64,000 nt of DNA, from contig OV121083.1 in assembly GCA_921293015.1 (NCBI GenBank), forward strand, positions 28,698,908-28,762,907, read 5' to 3'. The position numbers and the translations under genes were made by a program. This document shows, in pieces, positions 1 to 13,300 of the stretch (its first letter is position 1; the number at the start of each line of letters is the position of its first letter). A model generated the notes under the pieces. The model searched no databases and had not been told where the DNA came from. It was given only the letters and a program-made list of their open reading frames with translations. This DNA comes from Phorcus lineatus. Lineage: Eukaryota > Mollusca > Gastropoda > Trochida > Trochidae.

Positions 1-1235
1 CTTATGCATGTGGCGGATTTCATAATGAGATGGGCCATTAAAAAAAGCCCAAATTTGCTTTAATTCATTATAAAATACATATAGATTATGTGCAACCTGA
101 AATACAAAAACAGATAGTGCCGCAAAAAGATGAATTTCTGATATTTTTAGATATATACATCATTATTGCACACCATATTTCTTATTACCTGATAAGCGCA
201 TTTCGACAAGTTTTATTTCCAAAGAAAGAAAAAATGAACGTCTTCAAATCCATATAGAAATTTTACATGCACAAAAACAGGTTAAGAGCAAGCACTGCAC
301 GATCAGCTAATTTCTGTATTCAAATCTTGGTAGCTGAGTGAATGTTGCCATCATCCTCTGCAAACTTCATATTTACTGAACCTCTGGACTGAATATGTCA
401 TGAAGGATTATGTTATAGATCATTGCAAAGAGTAGAAAATTGTCTCCAATTTTATTTAAAATCTGTATATGCTAAAACACGAAATGCAGATACACCAAGT
501 GCCGCAAAAAAGGTAATTTTCAGTTATTCAATCATAATGTCCCATTATTTCATATCAGGTATCGCATGAACTACATTTTGAGAATTCTTGTAACACACAA
601 ATGAATAAAAGATGGTCTCCAATTCTATATGAAATTCATACATATACGAAAATCAATCAAAACGCAATATGCACCGCAGAAATGGGAAATTTCTCCCATT
701 TATATCTTGTGAACGAAGAAGTGATTTTATTATATGCCTTTCACTTACACTTCCTATCTGTTAAACCCCATGACGCTTATTCATAATTTTATAATACAAA
801 ATAGAGAAAAAGATAGTCTATGATTCCATATAAAATATATCTAAATGAGAACAAAAAATGAATGAGGGTTAAGTGATGCGAAAACTGTTGCAATCATCAA
901 GAAGTTTTCTCAAATAGCCAAGGGTACCCTTGTTGCTCACTTTAAATATATTGCAAACAAAGAGGTGAATTTTTATTGTTTTTATCTCACCGTTAAGAAC
1001 TTATTTTCTTTGATTCCATGTATAATTTGCATATGTTGAGCACAAGAAAAGATGTGAGGTACAAAATGTATAAGGTTGGTCATTAAGACAATTTGGATGA
1101 TTTGTAAGAGTGAATTTTAAAGGGGTAATTTAGCCTGTCGGTTAAATTTGATGAATAATGCAATACCTGATGAGCTACAGAGCCAATGGAATGTTTCTTA
1201 TAATTATTTTTATTTGGTTTTAATGTACATTCCAG
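1..1235. repeat. AT-rich degenerate repeat, presumed UBE2U intron
   Basis: No exon is recognisable. Similar phrases recur with poor conservation: a 'tgccgcaaaaa' phrase near 120 and 500, 'agatggtctccaattct'-like phrases near 440, 612 and 812, and 'attccatataaaat' variants near 820 and 1015. This suggests an old, eroded tandem repeat. The missing 5' exons of the UBE2U-like gene must lie to the left of the window. Confidence 0.35.
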
Positions 1236-1333
1236 TTGAGATGATAACAGGCAGGCCATGTCTGGAGTTGTTAGATGACTTCAGTAAGTGGGAGGACGGC
1301 TACACAATCAGCACCATTTTGCTTGCCATACAG
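1236..1333 (+). CDS. UBE2U: UBE2U exon with catalytic cysteine
   Basis: Acceptor AG is at 1234-1235 and donor GTTTGT begins at 1334. The exon starts with two bases of a split codon. It encodes the E2 active-site segment (TGRPC, the Cys accepting ubiquitin) followed by LLDDFSKWEDGYTISTILLAIQ, typical of the region after the active site. Confidence 0.85.
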
Positions 1334-4300
1334 GTTTGTACAGCCTACCTACACAAGTTCATACCCCAACCTACAGTCAAGGGTATGTGGTAATACCAAC
1401 AAATCTGTCCATTCGTCAATCTCTCCGTTCTTTCTTCTGGCTGTCCTTCCATCTTTTTGAGGACATTTTTTGTCCAACTGATTGCAGAAAAACTATTCAT
1501 TCGATTCTCTTCACCTGTGTTCTATCTAATACAATATATTTATGTGATGCCTTTTGAATAATGAGCAGTGCCGCAAAGCACTAACGATTCCATTATAATG
1601 AGATCTGGACATGTCAATTGTTCTTAACTGAAATTGAGCAACAAAAACAGTGGACCATTAATTCAAAATTTTCAAATGACTCATCTTATTTCTGAAAGTA
1701 TATATAGAACTATAAGTTTTTGAAGTTTTAACTGAAGCAGTGGCAGTAATTACTGTATTCATTCCTGGTTTAAGTATTTATCAAATGATTAATAATATTC
1801 AATACATATACTATCCTAGGGTATTACCAGTTAATAGTTAAGTCACTGGTGCAGGTTTCATTAGAATGTATAACCTCATATGCTTTCACGTGAACAAAAG
1901 TCAGCGGTAATCTGAATGTTTTAAATATAATCAATTTGTCATATGCGATAGTTGTATATTTCTTTGTTTTCTTAGCTTTTATCGGAAAATCACAACTAAA
2001 AGAAGGGGTAGACCTAATTTTTGTCAAAAATTGATAAAAAATCTCAAAATGAAGACCATTTTAGAATATTTTCAATGTATAGATAATTACATCTTAAATT
2101 TATTCATTAAGAATACTTCGATACCGCTCGGGAAGATTCTTTACAATAGTGACTAGGACTAGCAGTAAGACTTTATTTGACTTCCTATTTGAGACGTTAA
2201 AGACGAGGGAGAAATACATTTATTTTACAATACGTACACAATAATGGCATTTCAAGTGAATAACCTACCTTATTTCTATTATTTAAATACATATCTGTTG
2301 ACTAGACCTACTATGCCTGCCTCCTCTAGGCATGCTTTATTTCAACCTTATTACCACAGACGAAACTTGAACTAGTGGAGTAAGGGATGCGTAAAATCCC
2401 CCTCCAAGGGCGGTAAGTCAGTGGTCTCGTGACGTCACTCCCAGAAGCCTTCACTCTCCTCTCAGTTGCAGAGCAAGACAGTTGTATATGTTTTCGCTCT
2501 CGACTCTGGGCATTTCTAGCGTTATTCTTCGCTGCTTTTGCTAACCTTACTTCGTATTCAATTAAAGGGTTTGTTTTTACGCCTTATCTACACGCTCGGC
2601 GTTATATTTGTTTGTTGTTTATTGTAGGTTTGAGTGGGTGAGTGACCTTGTTGACATGTGCTAGGTTGGGCGCAACCAAGCTTGAAGCTGCACACTCTGC
2701 ACGTGCAACTCGTGTCTCTTGCTTTCTCTCTCCTTCGTCGGGTGACTGCTTGGGTCGTACGGCCTCCACCCTCCGCCCTCCGGCTTCGTCGGGTGACTGC
2801 TTGGTTCGTACGGCCTCCGGCAGTTCTTTCGTCGTCTGGTGTCAGGTGGGTCTTCCGACAGCTCGTCGTCTGCTTCGGTTGGCTTTCACCTTCGTCTGAC
2901 ACTAGTCTTTCGTCTTCGGGGGTGCTTCGATTTCGGACCCTCCAGTAGTCTGACCCTACGATAGTCGGACCCTCCGGTAGTCTGACCCTACGATAGTCGG
3001 ACCCTCCGGTAGTCTGACCCTACGATAGTCGGACCCTCTGGTAGTCTGACCCTACGATAGTCGGACCCTCCGGTAGTCTGACCCTACGATAGTCGGACCC
3101 TCCGGTTTTTGAGCCTCCGGTAGTCTGACCCTACGATAGTCGGACCCTCCGGTGTCGGAGCCTCCGGTATTCGGCCCTCCCGATAGTCTCTGTCGTCTAG
3201 ACTTGCGCATTTTCTCACTTAAGCGTCTCGTCGTTTCTACGTTTTGTGAGTTTACACACTTGTTGTGTTTAGAGTGGTTAGCTATCGGAAGGGTTTGCTA
3301 CTTAGTGTCAGGGGCTCGACTGTCACTCACCTCGTCTAGTCACTCACCTCGTCTAGCTCGCGTCAGTGACTCGACTGTCACTCACCTCGTCTGGCGCACG
3401 TCAGTGTCTCGACTGTCACTCACCTCGTCTCACTCACCTTCCGCATTCCCGTCTCGTCTCCTCCTCCTCTTACCGGTGCTCCAAGGGAGCGTCCATTGTC
3501 ACGGGACCGGCTCCAACTAACCTTGGAACATTGGAACGATGGGTTCGCTCACAACCGTTCTCCCGTCGTTCTCGAGGCACAGCTCAGGTTCACGATAAAC
3601 CTGTTCCGTCGTCTAGGATGGTAGGTGAACTGAGAGAAGTCGGACTTGATCCCGGCGACTCGTCAGAAGTTCTTAGGGGCTTTCCTAGACACTAAGCTGT
3701 TCTGATGGTTCGTAACAAGGGAACGGATGGCTTGTTACAATTGGTTAATGGATCGCACTCTCGATGCGTCACTCTCCCTACGTCAGTGGCAGAGAGTGTT
3801 GGGGTTGCTCACATCAGATCAGGACCTGACCCGCAGGGGGAGGTTATTCCTCCGCCCGTTACAGGTGTTCCTGAGCTCCCACATCAGGGAGGCGCGGTGT
3901 CGTCACGCGATAGCTCTAACTCCAGATCTGCAACGCTTCCTAGCTTGGGGCGGGTACACGAGAGTGTTTTCTCCGGGGTTTCTCTTCGGCCTCGTCCCCC
4001 CTCAGCTCACCTGTTCGTAGACGCCTTCACTCAGGGGTGGGGGCGCATCTGGGTCACGAGCGGGTGGCGGGAGTCTGGTCTCAGTCAGAGAATAACTCGC
4101 ACATCAACGTCCTCAAGTTGGACGCAGTCCGCCTAGCCATTCAACATTGGCTAGTCCCCCTGCGAAGCCCCTGTCTACTAGTTCACATGGACAGTGCAGC
4201 GGCTGCTTGGTCAATAAACAAGCAGGGGTCCACGAAGGCCCAGTCTCTGCTTCGCGTGTCGCTCCGACTCTTCGAGCTGGTGGACGATATGGAGCTGGAC

Positions 4301-7300
4301 ATCCGAGCAGTCCACATTCCAGGGACCAAGAACATCTTGGCGGACGCGCTGTCGCGACCCGATGCCCCTCCCCCAACGGGTTGCAACTGAATCGCGATGT
4401 GTCTCAATCATCAGCTACCGACTTATGTCTCCCCAGTACCAGACCCTCGAGCGATGGCCTTAGACGGGATCTCGTTAGGGTGGGAGGGGATGGCCGGCGG
4501 CGGAAAGGTGGTAGCCAAGATAGGGACAACTCGGGTCTTTCGACTTCTTCTGGTCGCCCCCTGGTGGCCAGCCCGACCGAGGTTCGTTCCTCTCCGGCGC
4601 CTCTGTAATCAGTACCTTGTTCCGATTCAGTCACGGAGAGATCTGCTCCTCAGCAGGCCAAGCGGAAGGTTACACGAGAACCCTCAGTTGTTCTGCCTTC
4701 ACGCATGGCTTGTATTAAGAGAGGGTTATGGGGCAGTGGTTACTCTAGGTGTGTCGCCAATGCCATAGCTACCTCTCATAGGAAGACCACTAGGAAACTC
4801 TATGATTTCCAGTGGCAGGCCTTCGCCTACTTCTGTGCTCAACGGGGTTTCGTCCTCTCTGTACTTAAGAAGAGGTCGCCGGGTTTAGATGTGTCGGTCC
4901 TCAAGTGGGAAGGCAGGACTAACCTTCGACTTAGCTGTCGTGCTCAGCCACCTTCGCTCCGATAGGTATGAACCGCTCTCCGACGTTCCCTTCCTCCCTC
5001 TCACCATCAAGGTGGCCTCCGTAACTCGGGTTTCAGAAATCCATGCGTTACAGGCGGGCCTTCTACGTTTTGAGGTCAGGAAGGGGGGTCAGCCTTACTT
5101 GGTTTAGCTCCCGACATCGTCTGCAAAAACCTATTCCGGCACTGGGGTCTGAATCGGGAGAGATAGATCTCTCTCTGTGTCTGGTTAGAGCGTTGAGGGT
5201 TTACGTGCAGCGTACACGCAGGCTGAGGGATGGCAGGCGTCGTCTGTTCTTGCCTCTCTCGCCGAGGAGCACGAAAGAGCTGGACAAGCGAGCGTTGGGT
5301 GTATACCTTAGGTCAGCAGTCGTTGACGCGTACAAGGCCTCTGACCTGCCACCCCCATCGCGTTCCAACCCGCATGAGATCCGAGCAGTCTCAGCCACGA
5401 GGGCTTACCACTGTAACATCGCGGTCTAGGACGTCATGGCGGGGTGTTTTTGGCGTTCTTCAGAGGTCTGCGCCAATCATTACCTACGAGATCTCTCCAC
5501 ATCAGATCTCGAAGGCATCTCAAGGCTGGGTCCGCAGGTTTTCGCTCAGGCGAAGGTGGTCCCCCCGATCAGACCGAGAAGGGGACAGTCCTCTTAGGAG
5601 GAGGGTCCCGTGTGTCTTTCGATGCTCCTTGCAAAACTTCGGTTCGCATCGTTTGTTCTTTGTCGGTTATTCCTATTTACACTTCCCCCCATATGGGTCG
5701 GGGACAGTGTTAATCAGGAGTTGAGTGGCTGGGTTGTCTCTTCGATCCGCTTAGCGGTAGAGATAGTGTCTCCCGGGCTGTACCTTGTCCTCACCACAGG
5801 GTGGAGGACTCGTAGGTTAGCTTACACTCAGGGCTTGTCGCTGGTCTCGTCTCTCCCATATATCTACTGACCCACCTCCGTGCAGTGGAATTCTAGGCAT
5901 AGTAGGTCTAGTCAACAGATATGTATTTAAATAATAGTACGTTTTTGATTAAACGTAATTATTTATACTTACCTGTTGACTAGACCTACGCACTAGTCCC
6001 GCCCATCCTCCCCGCTTGGTCTGTCTTGCCTTTTATGGGCCTGTTTGGAGAGTGAAGGCTTCTGGGAGTGACGTCACGAGACCACTGACTTACCGCCCTT
6101 GGAGGGGGATTTTACGCATCCCTTACTCCACTAGTTCAAGTTTCGTCTGTGGTAATAAGGTTGAAATAAAGCATGCCTAGAGGAGGCAGGCATAGTAGGT
6201 CTAGTCAACAGGTAAGTATAAATAATTACGTTTAATCAAAAACGTACTATTTTACATGTATCATGAGATACACAATCTGAAGATCTTTCAGTCTACAACA
6301 CAGCTAAAACAGTCCTTCTTATACATATAATTTGGGTTGAGTGCAACTGATGTGCATAAGTAAAAATGACATGGATGATTCAAAATTATTTTTGTGTACA
6401 TACCTGTTTAAAAGATTTCCAGCTATCCATTTGTGGTCTATCAAAGGATATAAATAATGTAAGCTATTAAAAAGAAACCTTTTGAGAGAATTGCACTCAT
6501 TCTTAGTCTTTCAGTGTCCTAAGTTTAATTGGGCAACCATTTAATCGAGCTCGGGACGGTTTTAATAGTAAGTTGCTAAAATAATTTTCATGATCACAAT
6601 TTAGGTCAGATTGTTTAAAACATTTTAAACCTGTTTGGTTATAGTCTCTGCTTGATTCAACCCATTTGCTGTCAATATTATGATGATGAATATTATATAT
6701 TTGCTAATAATGATCAGAGTAAGATTGATGAAAAATATTGTTTGAAATAATAGGAATCATGTAAGGTAAGCCAATATGCAAGAAATTACAATTTGATCAG
6801 TCAACCCGATTGTAAATCGTAGAAGTGGCTTGTTTAATTCAATTGAAATGAATATAATTTTTTACTCTCACATGTTTTATTCAAGTTGAAATATATGCAT
6901 CTCCTGTGCGTAAAATGATGATTAACATTCCTGAAAATATTTCATTTTCCATGAAAGAAGCAAAAAATCGATCTGAAAAAGAAGAGTATGTTTGAGGAAC
7001 ATATATACAAAAGTAGGCCAGAATGGTGATTTTTCAATTAAAATGATCAGGATGTACAGTGCATTTGTGAAGCTCCAATTATCTTTAATTAGATGTAATG
7101 TTACTAGGTTGGTATGAATACATGATTAAATGCAACTAACTTTTGTTGCAACATGGCCGCCGCATGAATATGGAGTATCAGGAGGGGTGTAGTGCCAAAT
7201 TTCAAGTGATTTCATCATTTTTTATGTTATTTTACAAATTTCTGTTTTAAATTAAGTCATTCTTAAGTGAATAATTTGTTCAACTGATAGAAAATTTTCA

Positions 7301-10300
7301 AATTTTGCACATTTCTTCTGTCCTAGTAGATGGTTGCAGTGCAAAATTTTAAGTGATTTCATGTTTGTTTATAATATTTTACGAATTTCTATTATTATAA
7401 GAATTATCAACAAGATGTCAGGAATGTAAGGTCAATCTGTCCTGAGTGGATTATTGTGATAAATTCCGAGCCTAAATTTTACCGTAATTCTGAGCTTTGA
7501 GTTTGTTTGTTTTTTTTCTTACCCAAGTCATAAATAAAAATATTTACCGTTCTCTTGGTAAATACCTTTGTGAAGATAAGACGCAAGTTAACTCAGTCAT
7601 TGCATTCATGCGCAACAAACAACAATTAGGTCATAGTCATAGCCTATCTATCCTGAAAATAATATTGTCATTTCTTTTTTTATTATAGGTCATTTTCTAT
7701 GCCTTAGATTTTGATGTTCAATGAAATTCAAATTAATCCAACGGAACTGATTACAATCACCTTTTAGTAGTCTGAGTTAAGGGACGTCCATTCTATGCAA
7801 AGTTTCATATAATTCAATTGGAATACTTGGTCTGGGGTACTAGTGAGCCACAGTCGTGTTCCTGTTGTTTTCACTCATGTTACATCTACTTAACACAAAC
7901 ATATCTGGGATGTTATTTAAGTTTGACTCAAATTACCACCAATAATTTGTCCATGTACCAAAAATTCTCTGTTGGCGTTCCACCATGGTCTTAACATCAT
8001 GAAGATTAAAAGGTCAACCATTCCTACTCTTTGCTGGGAAAATAACAACAATATTCTATTATATTTTCTTGAAAACAAATAACAGGCAAGTGTAGTGTTT
8101 GGTTCAGTAGGCTGAGTGTGAAGCAATCTGTGTGTTGCAGTGGCTGCTGTCCAACCCGAGCTATGAGGAGGCGGTGAACCTGGAGGCACTAGAGATGCTG
8201 CAGCACTCCCCCCACACCTACCAGCAGGTCGTCCACGAGTGTGTCGCCGCCAGTCGCAGGATGGAAGGCGCGTTGGAACTAACTTCATTACAAACCATTT
8301 TATCATGGCTAGGCAAACTGATTGAGGCTGATTTGTTTTGTTTTAGATCACTCAATGTTAGATTGATTTTGATTATGATTTATAGGACATCATGTCCAAC
8401 AGTCCATTCGAAAACCAAACAACCTTCTTTGTCACCAGACTATGCCCAGATTTTATTGGATAACAGAGACACTGTGATGGGGATTATAATCCAAAGCTTT
8501 AGTTACCTTTTAACTCACAAAAGGTCCACATAGGTCACACCTTAAAACATATTTCCATCTCGGTTTTCAGATGGCATGATATGGTTATTATTTTGTACAG
8601 ACTCTTTGGCTAATGAGGTTTATAATTTTAGGTGACCATGTGACCATATAAATGGTGCCCCGATTCTCTGTAATATATTTTTTGAAGCCTGATGATCTAC
8701 AGAGCTAAAGGCTCTTTTTTCTTAAAATTTAGTTTCTGTTAATAATTTACTGTTTATAACATACATACATACAGTATTTCAGCATATTTGAATCAGAACA
8801 CTTGCCAGTCCTAGGTCAGTTGACATACCTGAACTTGATGAAGGTGTCACATGTTGAGTGCTAATATGTCAGTTTACACTGCAGATGGAATGCAGATGCA
8901 GATGGAACAAGACAGCAAGGTGAAGTTCAGGCAGCCTGCAGGTGAACAAAGCAGCGGGAACCAGCCCACAGGCACTCAACACACACACATCAGTAAACTC
9001 TCTTTCGATGATTACCACATGACCTGGTGTGGCATTGCAACATCAAAATCAAAATATGGCAACAAAAATACATGTATGTACAAGTGATATCAAATTTATT
9101 GGCATATTATAAAATCTACACAACCTTTTACTTGATAATCACCATATTTTGTACAAAGCTTCTTAAAGAGCCACTCCGTGATTTTCTTAACATATTATTT
9201 ACCTTTATACGAACCTAAATGTCCTATGTGGTGATATAAAATCAAGACATCTTAACTTTTCATCTCCGAAAGACATATATATGACAAATACTGGTTTTCC
9301 ATGAAAATCTAAATACAGCCTTATAAATGCACAGAGGTGTAGATATCACGTCCAATATACATGGATACTAGTTATATAACCTAACAAACACTATTAACTC
9401 CCAACTGCCCTCCTGGCTGTTTTAGATAAGTCTCCAAAATTACGTTTGACAATTTGACGCACACCACTGTCCGGTTTTCGATCATAATTGCGACGTTCTA
9501 CCTTCATATTGTCACTGTAAAAAACCAGTAAGCCTTAAAATGTGTCTTTTTGGTAACAGTAGATACTTAGCGATCATATGGCACCATTGATTAAGTTTGG
9601 CATATATGACTCCAACAACTCACGGAGTGGCTCTTTAAAAGAATGTTCAAGGTTACCTTGAAATTATTTTCTAGGCGTCAGCATTTCTTGCCATGAGTAC
9701 CTAAATGTTAGGCTTGTCAGGGGGATGTCTTGAAACAGTTCACCTACTTCTTTTAGGAACCAAGCTTTTTTAGGTAAAAGGAACAGCAATGTCAGAAAGT
9801 ATTATAAATCAATTTTCGTTTTTGCCTATGCCTTGCTTATGTGGAGTAGTTTCTTTTTTGCTCGGTGATCAAAATGTTGCGTATAACCTTGCTTCTGCCA
9901 TGCCATGTCTGCCTGTTGATAATGAAATGTTTTCCATTACAATGCCACTGCCCAATAAATGACTAAGAGCACCGAACCAAGTACCGGTAATCTTCTTTTT
10001 AAGCAAAGTGATTTGTCATCACAGCTTAGGCCCTGTTAATAGAATCAAAGGCCAAGTTTAGCCCTTACCAGCGGTTATAATATACCCAGTTTTGCCTTTA
10101 TGGGAACATATTGAGCAAGGTGGGAACAACTTTCTCTGAACTTGAATTGAAATAATTTTTGTATGTCCTAATTCATTGTTCAAACCAAACATCAACCATC
10201 ACACAGGGTTATGATCTCCTAATTCCAGCCTCATGTATTTCAGTCATTCATCTACAAAATTCGTTAATAGGAAACTACACATCAATGTGAACTGATTAAC

Positions 10301-13300
10301 AGTGGGTGAAACTGTCATCAACACATGGAGGAGGCCACCATAGAAGCAGAATTTTGTAGTTATATACTACATTCTCTAAAAACTAGGTGTAGTTTACTGT
10401 TAAAGAGGCATTTTATACCATTGTCAACTTATATCTTCATAAATATCTTATTCTTAACCAATATCTGGCAAAAGAACCATTCAGCCATTTAGATGAGTTT
10501 TTTTGTCTTTAGAGACATAATAAAATATCATTGCTTCTTTCTTTTACTGTATCAATTGTGTAGCCAACATGTATAGTGTAGAAGATATGTCCAAAATGAC
10601 ATAACTTCCTTGAAGTTACTGTGTTTATGATCATGTTATATGTTGTTGTGTTTCTTGATTATTAAGGATTTAGCCATCAGGCTGAATCCTCATTATTTTA
10701 GCTGTTTTGTTTGGTTTTATATTCCACCTATTTTGGGGAGCATTTTTAGCCAAAACGGCTGATGGTATTACAGCCAAAGTTTCAGTGCTGGTAGACATTG
10801 TTGAGGAATGGAAAAACTAAGCTTTTTGGCTCAATCTGTTATTGCTTTTAAGGCCAAGTTTGACCCAAAATTTTGAAAATTAACAATTTTTTTTTTTCAA
10901 AATTAAAGGCACTAGTGCAAGCTTTTACGATTTAAATTGGCTATTTTAAGGTTTACTAGGACTTGTGCATTCACTTAAACTTTCTATCGATGCAATGAAA
11001 TACTAAACATTCTTTACAATTTACCTGCAATCAACAATGAAAACGTTAAGACAGCCGCTGTCGGCTTGGACATATACAAATTTATGGTTAGCTGTGCACA
11101 AAACGGATGAATTATTGACACTTGGAAACGGCTGAACTAGTATTGTGTGCAACTATTAAATTTACCTTGTTGTTGTAAATTAACCGATTTAATAACACAG
11201 TATTGGCATTGTTATTAGATTGACCATAGCGGCTGCCGTTTCCGCTTTTCTGATTATGAGCTAAATTTTAATATTTCTGATATCATAGTTCATGCTGATT
11301 TAATGTAACGTAACATTAAATACTTCTGGCCTTTAAAGATCCACTTTACTACCTGAATACGTAACTATTTGTTAAATAACTTACGAGGTGGATTACTTGA
11401 GTGAGGATAGTGAGTAATATCGAGATATACAGTGTCTGTGCATTCGTTGTGTTTACGAAATTGGGGTGCACTAGTGTGTTTAATGTAGCGACTTGAAACT
11501 TTTTAAAGAAGATGCACTGTAAAAATCTTGAGAGAAAAAAAATCTTGATGAATTATTAAGTCACATGGTTTTGGCGCCATCTTGATTTTTCACACTTTTT
11601 GCAAGTTTTCGACCCCATGCACTTTTGAAGAATCAGTCCTCTGCTAGAGAGTTGATACTTGCAGGTTACATGGCTAAAACATTGGCCTATAATAAGTTTA
11701 TCTCTGAATCTTCGAATTCTCAATACTTTTTCCACAGCGACCATTTAAAGTTAGTGAAATTTCAAACTGGCTCATACAAGGCTGAAACTTGTTATTGTCG
11801 CTATATTTGAGATAAGTTTTTAAATTACCCGACAGCCATTAAAATGACAATGAAAATGTGATCATGAAAATATTTAGAGTCACCTTCCCCCGTTTTTTTA
11901 ATTCACTCTGTATACCTGAAGATCGTGGGGATAATGGACCAGAAGATCACCTTGGGCGGGCGTGTTGAGCTGCTAGCTGTCTTCGACAAGCTAACTCATA
12001 CAGTGGATACTCTACACTTTGTCAGTTGATTTTATGTTGATATTCTGCTTATTAGTTTGTGCTACAGACATTTAACTTGGCCTGTTTGAATCCTTACTAC
12101 CACATTTTTATGACTGAATTGAACATTTAAGAAGGCTTTTTAAATTCAAATTTATTTGCATTCCTGTCATGCTTTGTGTATCCCTGCCATCCCCTTGATT
12201 TTTGGAAGAGGCCTATGAATATTTCACATCTCTGTCACCATCCTACAAAGATTATATTGTTATAATTTAAGATTTCTAAATTTTAAGGTTTCTGAAAAAA
12301 GTATCTGTTTTAGCTTCCTATGCCAGCTGGCTTCTGAGGGGATTTGGTTAACTACCCTACAGTTTTGCACCCTGCCACACCATCCTGTAAAAATGATTTT
12401 TTTTTAAAAATTTGACATTCTAATATTAATGTTCCCTAGGGAATAGTCAAAAGAAGATTTGATGGTGGACATTCTGCCACTTCCATATTTGAAGAGTGAT
12501 CAGGACCAACTCTACAAATTTGTGACAAAGATAAATGTCATTATGTTTCTGAAGAGAAGTCATTTAAAGATTTATTAGAGTGTGTGGTTAATGATACCTT
12601 GTATGAGGTCTATCTGAGATTAAAAGACCTCATAGGTTTTTAAGTTACAGATCCACATACCATGGTGTCGTACAGATCTTACATCCAGGCTAATGCATGG
12701 TGCCAAAAAAAGGGATGATGTCACCAGAGGGATAAAGTAACATTTAAGTATTCCTATTTGCAGCCCCTGTGTAACAGGCATTCTATAAGGTTGAGGCCTC
12801 TGTGAATGAGATGTGTAGCTGTTAGACTGAGCAATGTAGGTTCAAGAATAGGTGTGAATGTTTCAGTGCTGGAGTCAATGCGTGGCCGCCCACTGCTGCA
12901 GCAAGTTCACATGGGCCTGCCCTTGGAAGAGATCCAGGACCAACTGAAGAAGCAGATGCAGGAGTAAGTGAAGTCCTGTCTAACATAGTGTTAACATACA
13001 TATAGGATCTTGTACTTGTGCCTTTCGGATCTTTAATGTTTACTTGGAAAATTTGTTTTTGTCTAGCCTCCATGACAAATAATGTGATCTCTTATATTAA
13101 AGTGTCAATTTAACAAAATAATCATGTTATTTAAAATATTTTATTCATCAAGCTTATTTCACAAGATGGACTTACAACACCAACTGTCATCTGTCATATT
13201 GATAATACATAATTGATGGATAAATACATGTTACAATCAAATTTCTGTGCAAATTATGTTTTTGAAATAAAATATCACTAATTACAAATTAGCTAATAGT

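Larger units (their letters stand above)
2278..6251 (+). mobile_element. DIRS-type tyrosine-recombinase retrotransposon, decayed and internally deleted
   Basis: The order is inverted terminal repeat (2278-2459), leader with tandem repeats, RT remnant, RNase H, tyrosine recombinase (YR), internal complementary region (about 5893-5989) and opposite inverted terminal repeat (6047-6251). The internal region is the signature of DIRS elements: its left half complements the left extreme end, its right half the right extreme end, and the two halves share the 3-bp overlap AAT at 5933-5935. The coding region shifts between all three frames and most of the RT is missing, so the copy is inactive. It lies in a UBE2U intron in the same orientation as the gene. 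Confidence 0.9.

Noticed and set aside
1148-1393. 81-codon ORF read as a whole gene
   Set aside because: Only 1236-1333 is supported as an exon, bounded by splice sites; the rest is intron.
2588-3520. Overlapping ORFs in both strands of the DIRS leader
   Set aside because: GC-rich tandem repeats lack stops by composition; no Gag-like features or codon pattern seen.
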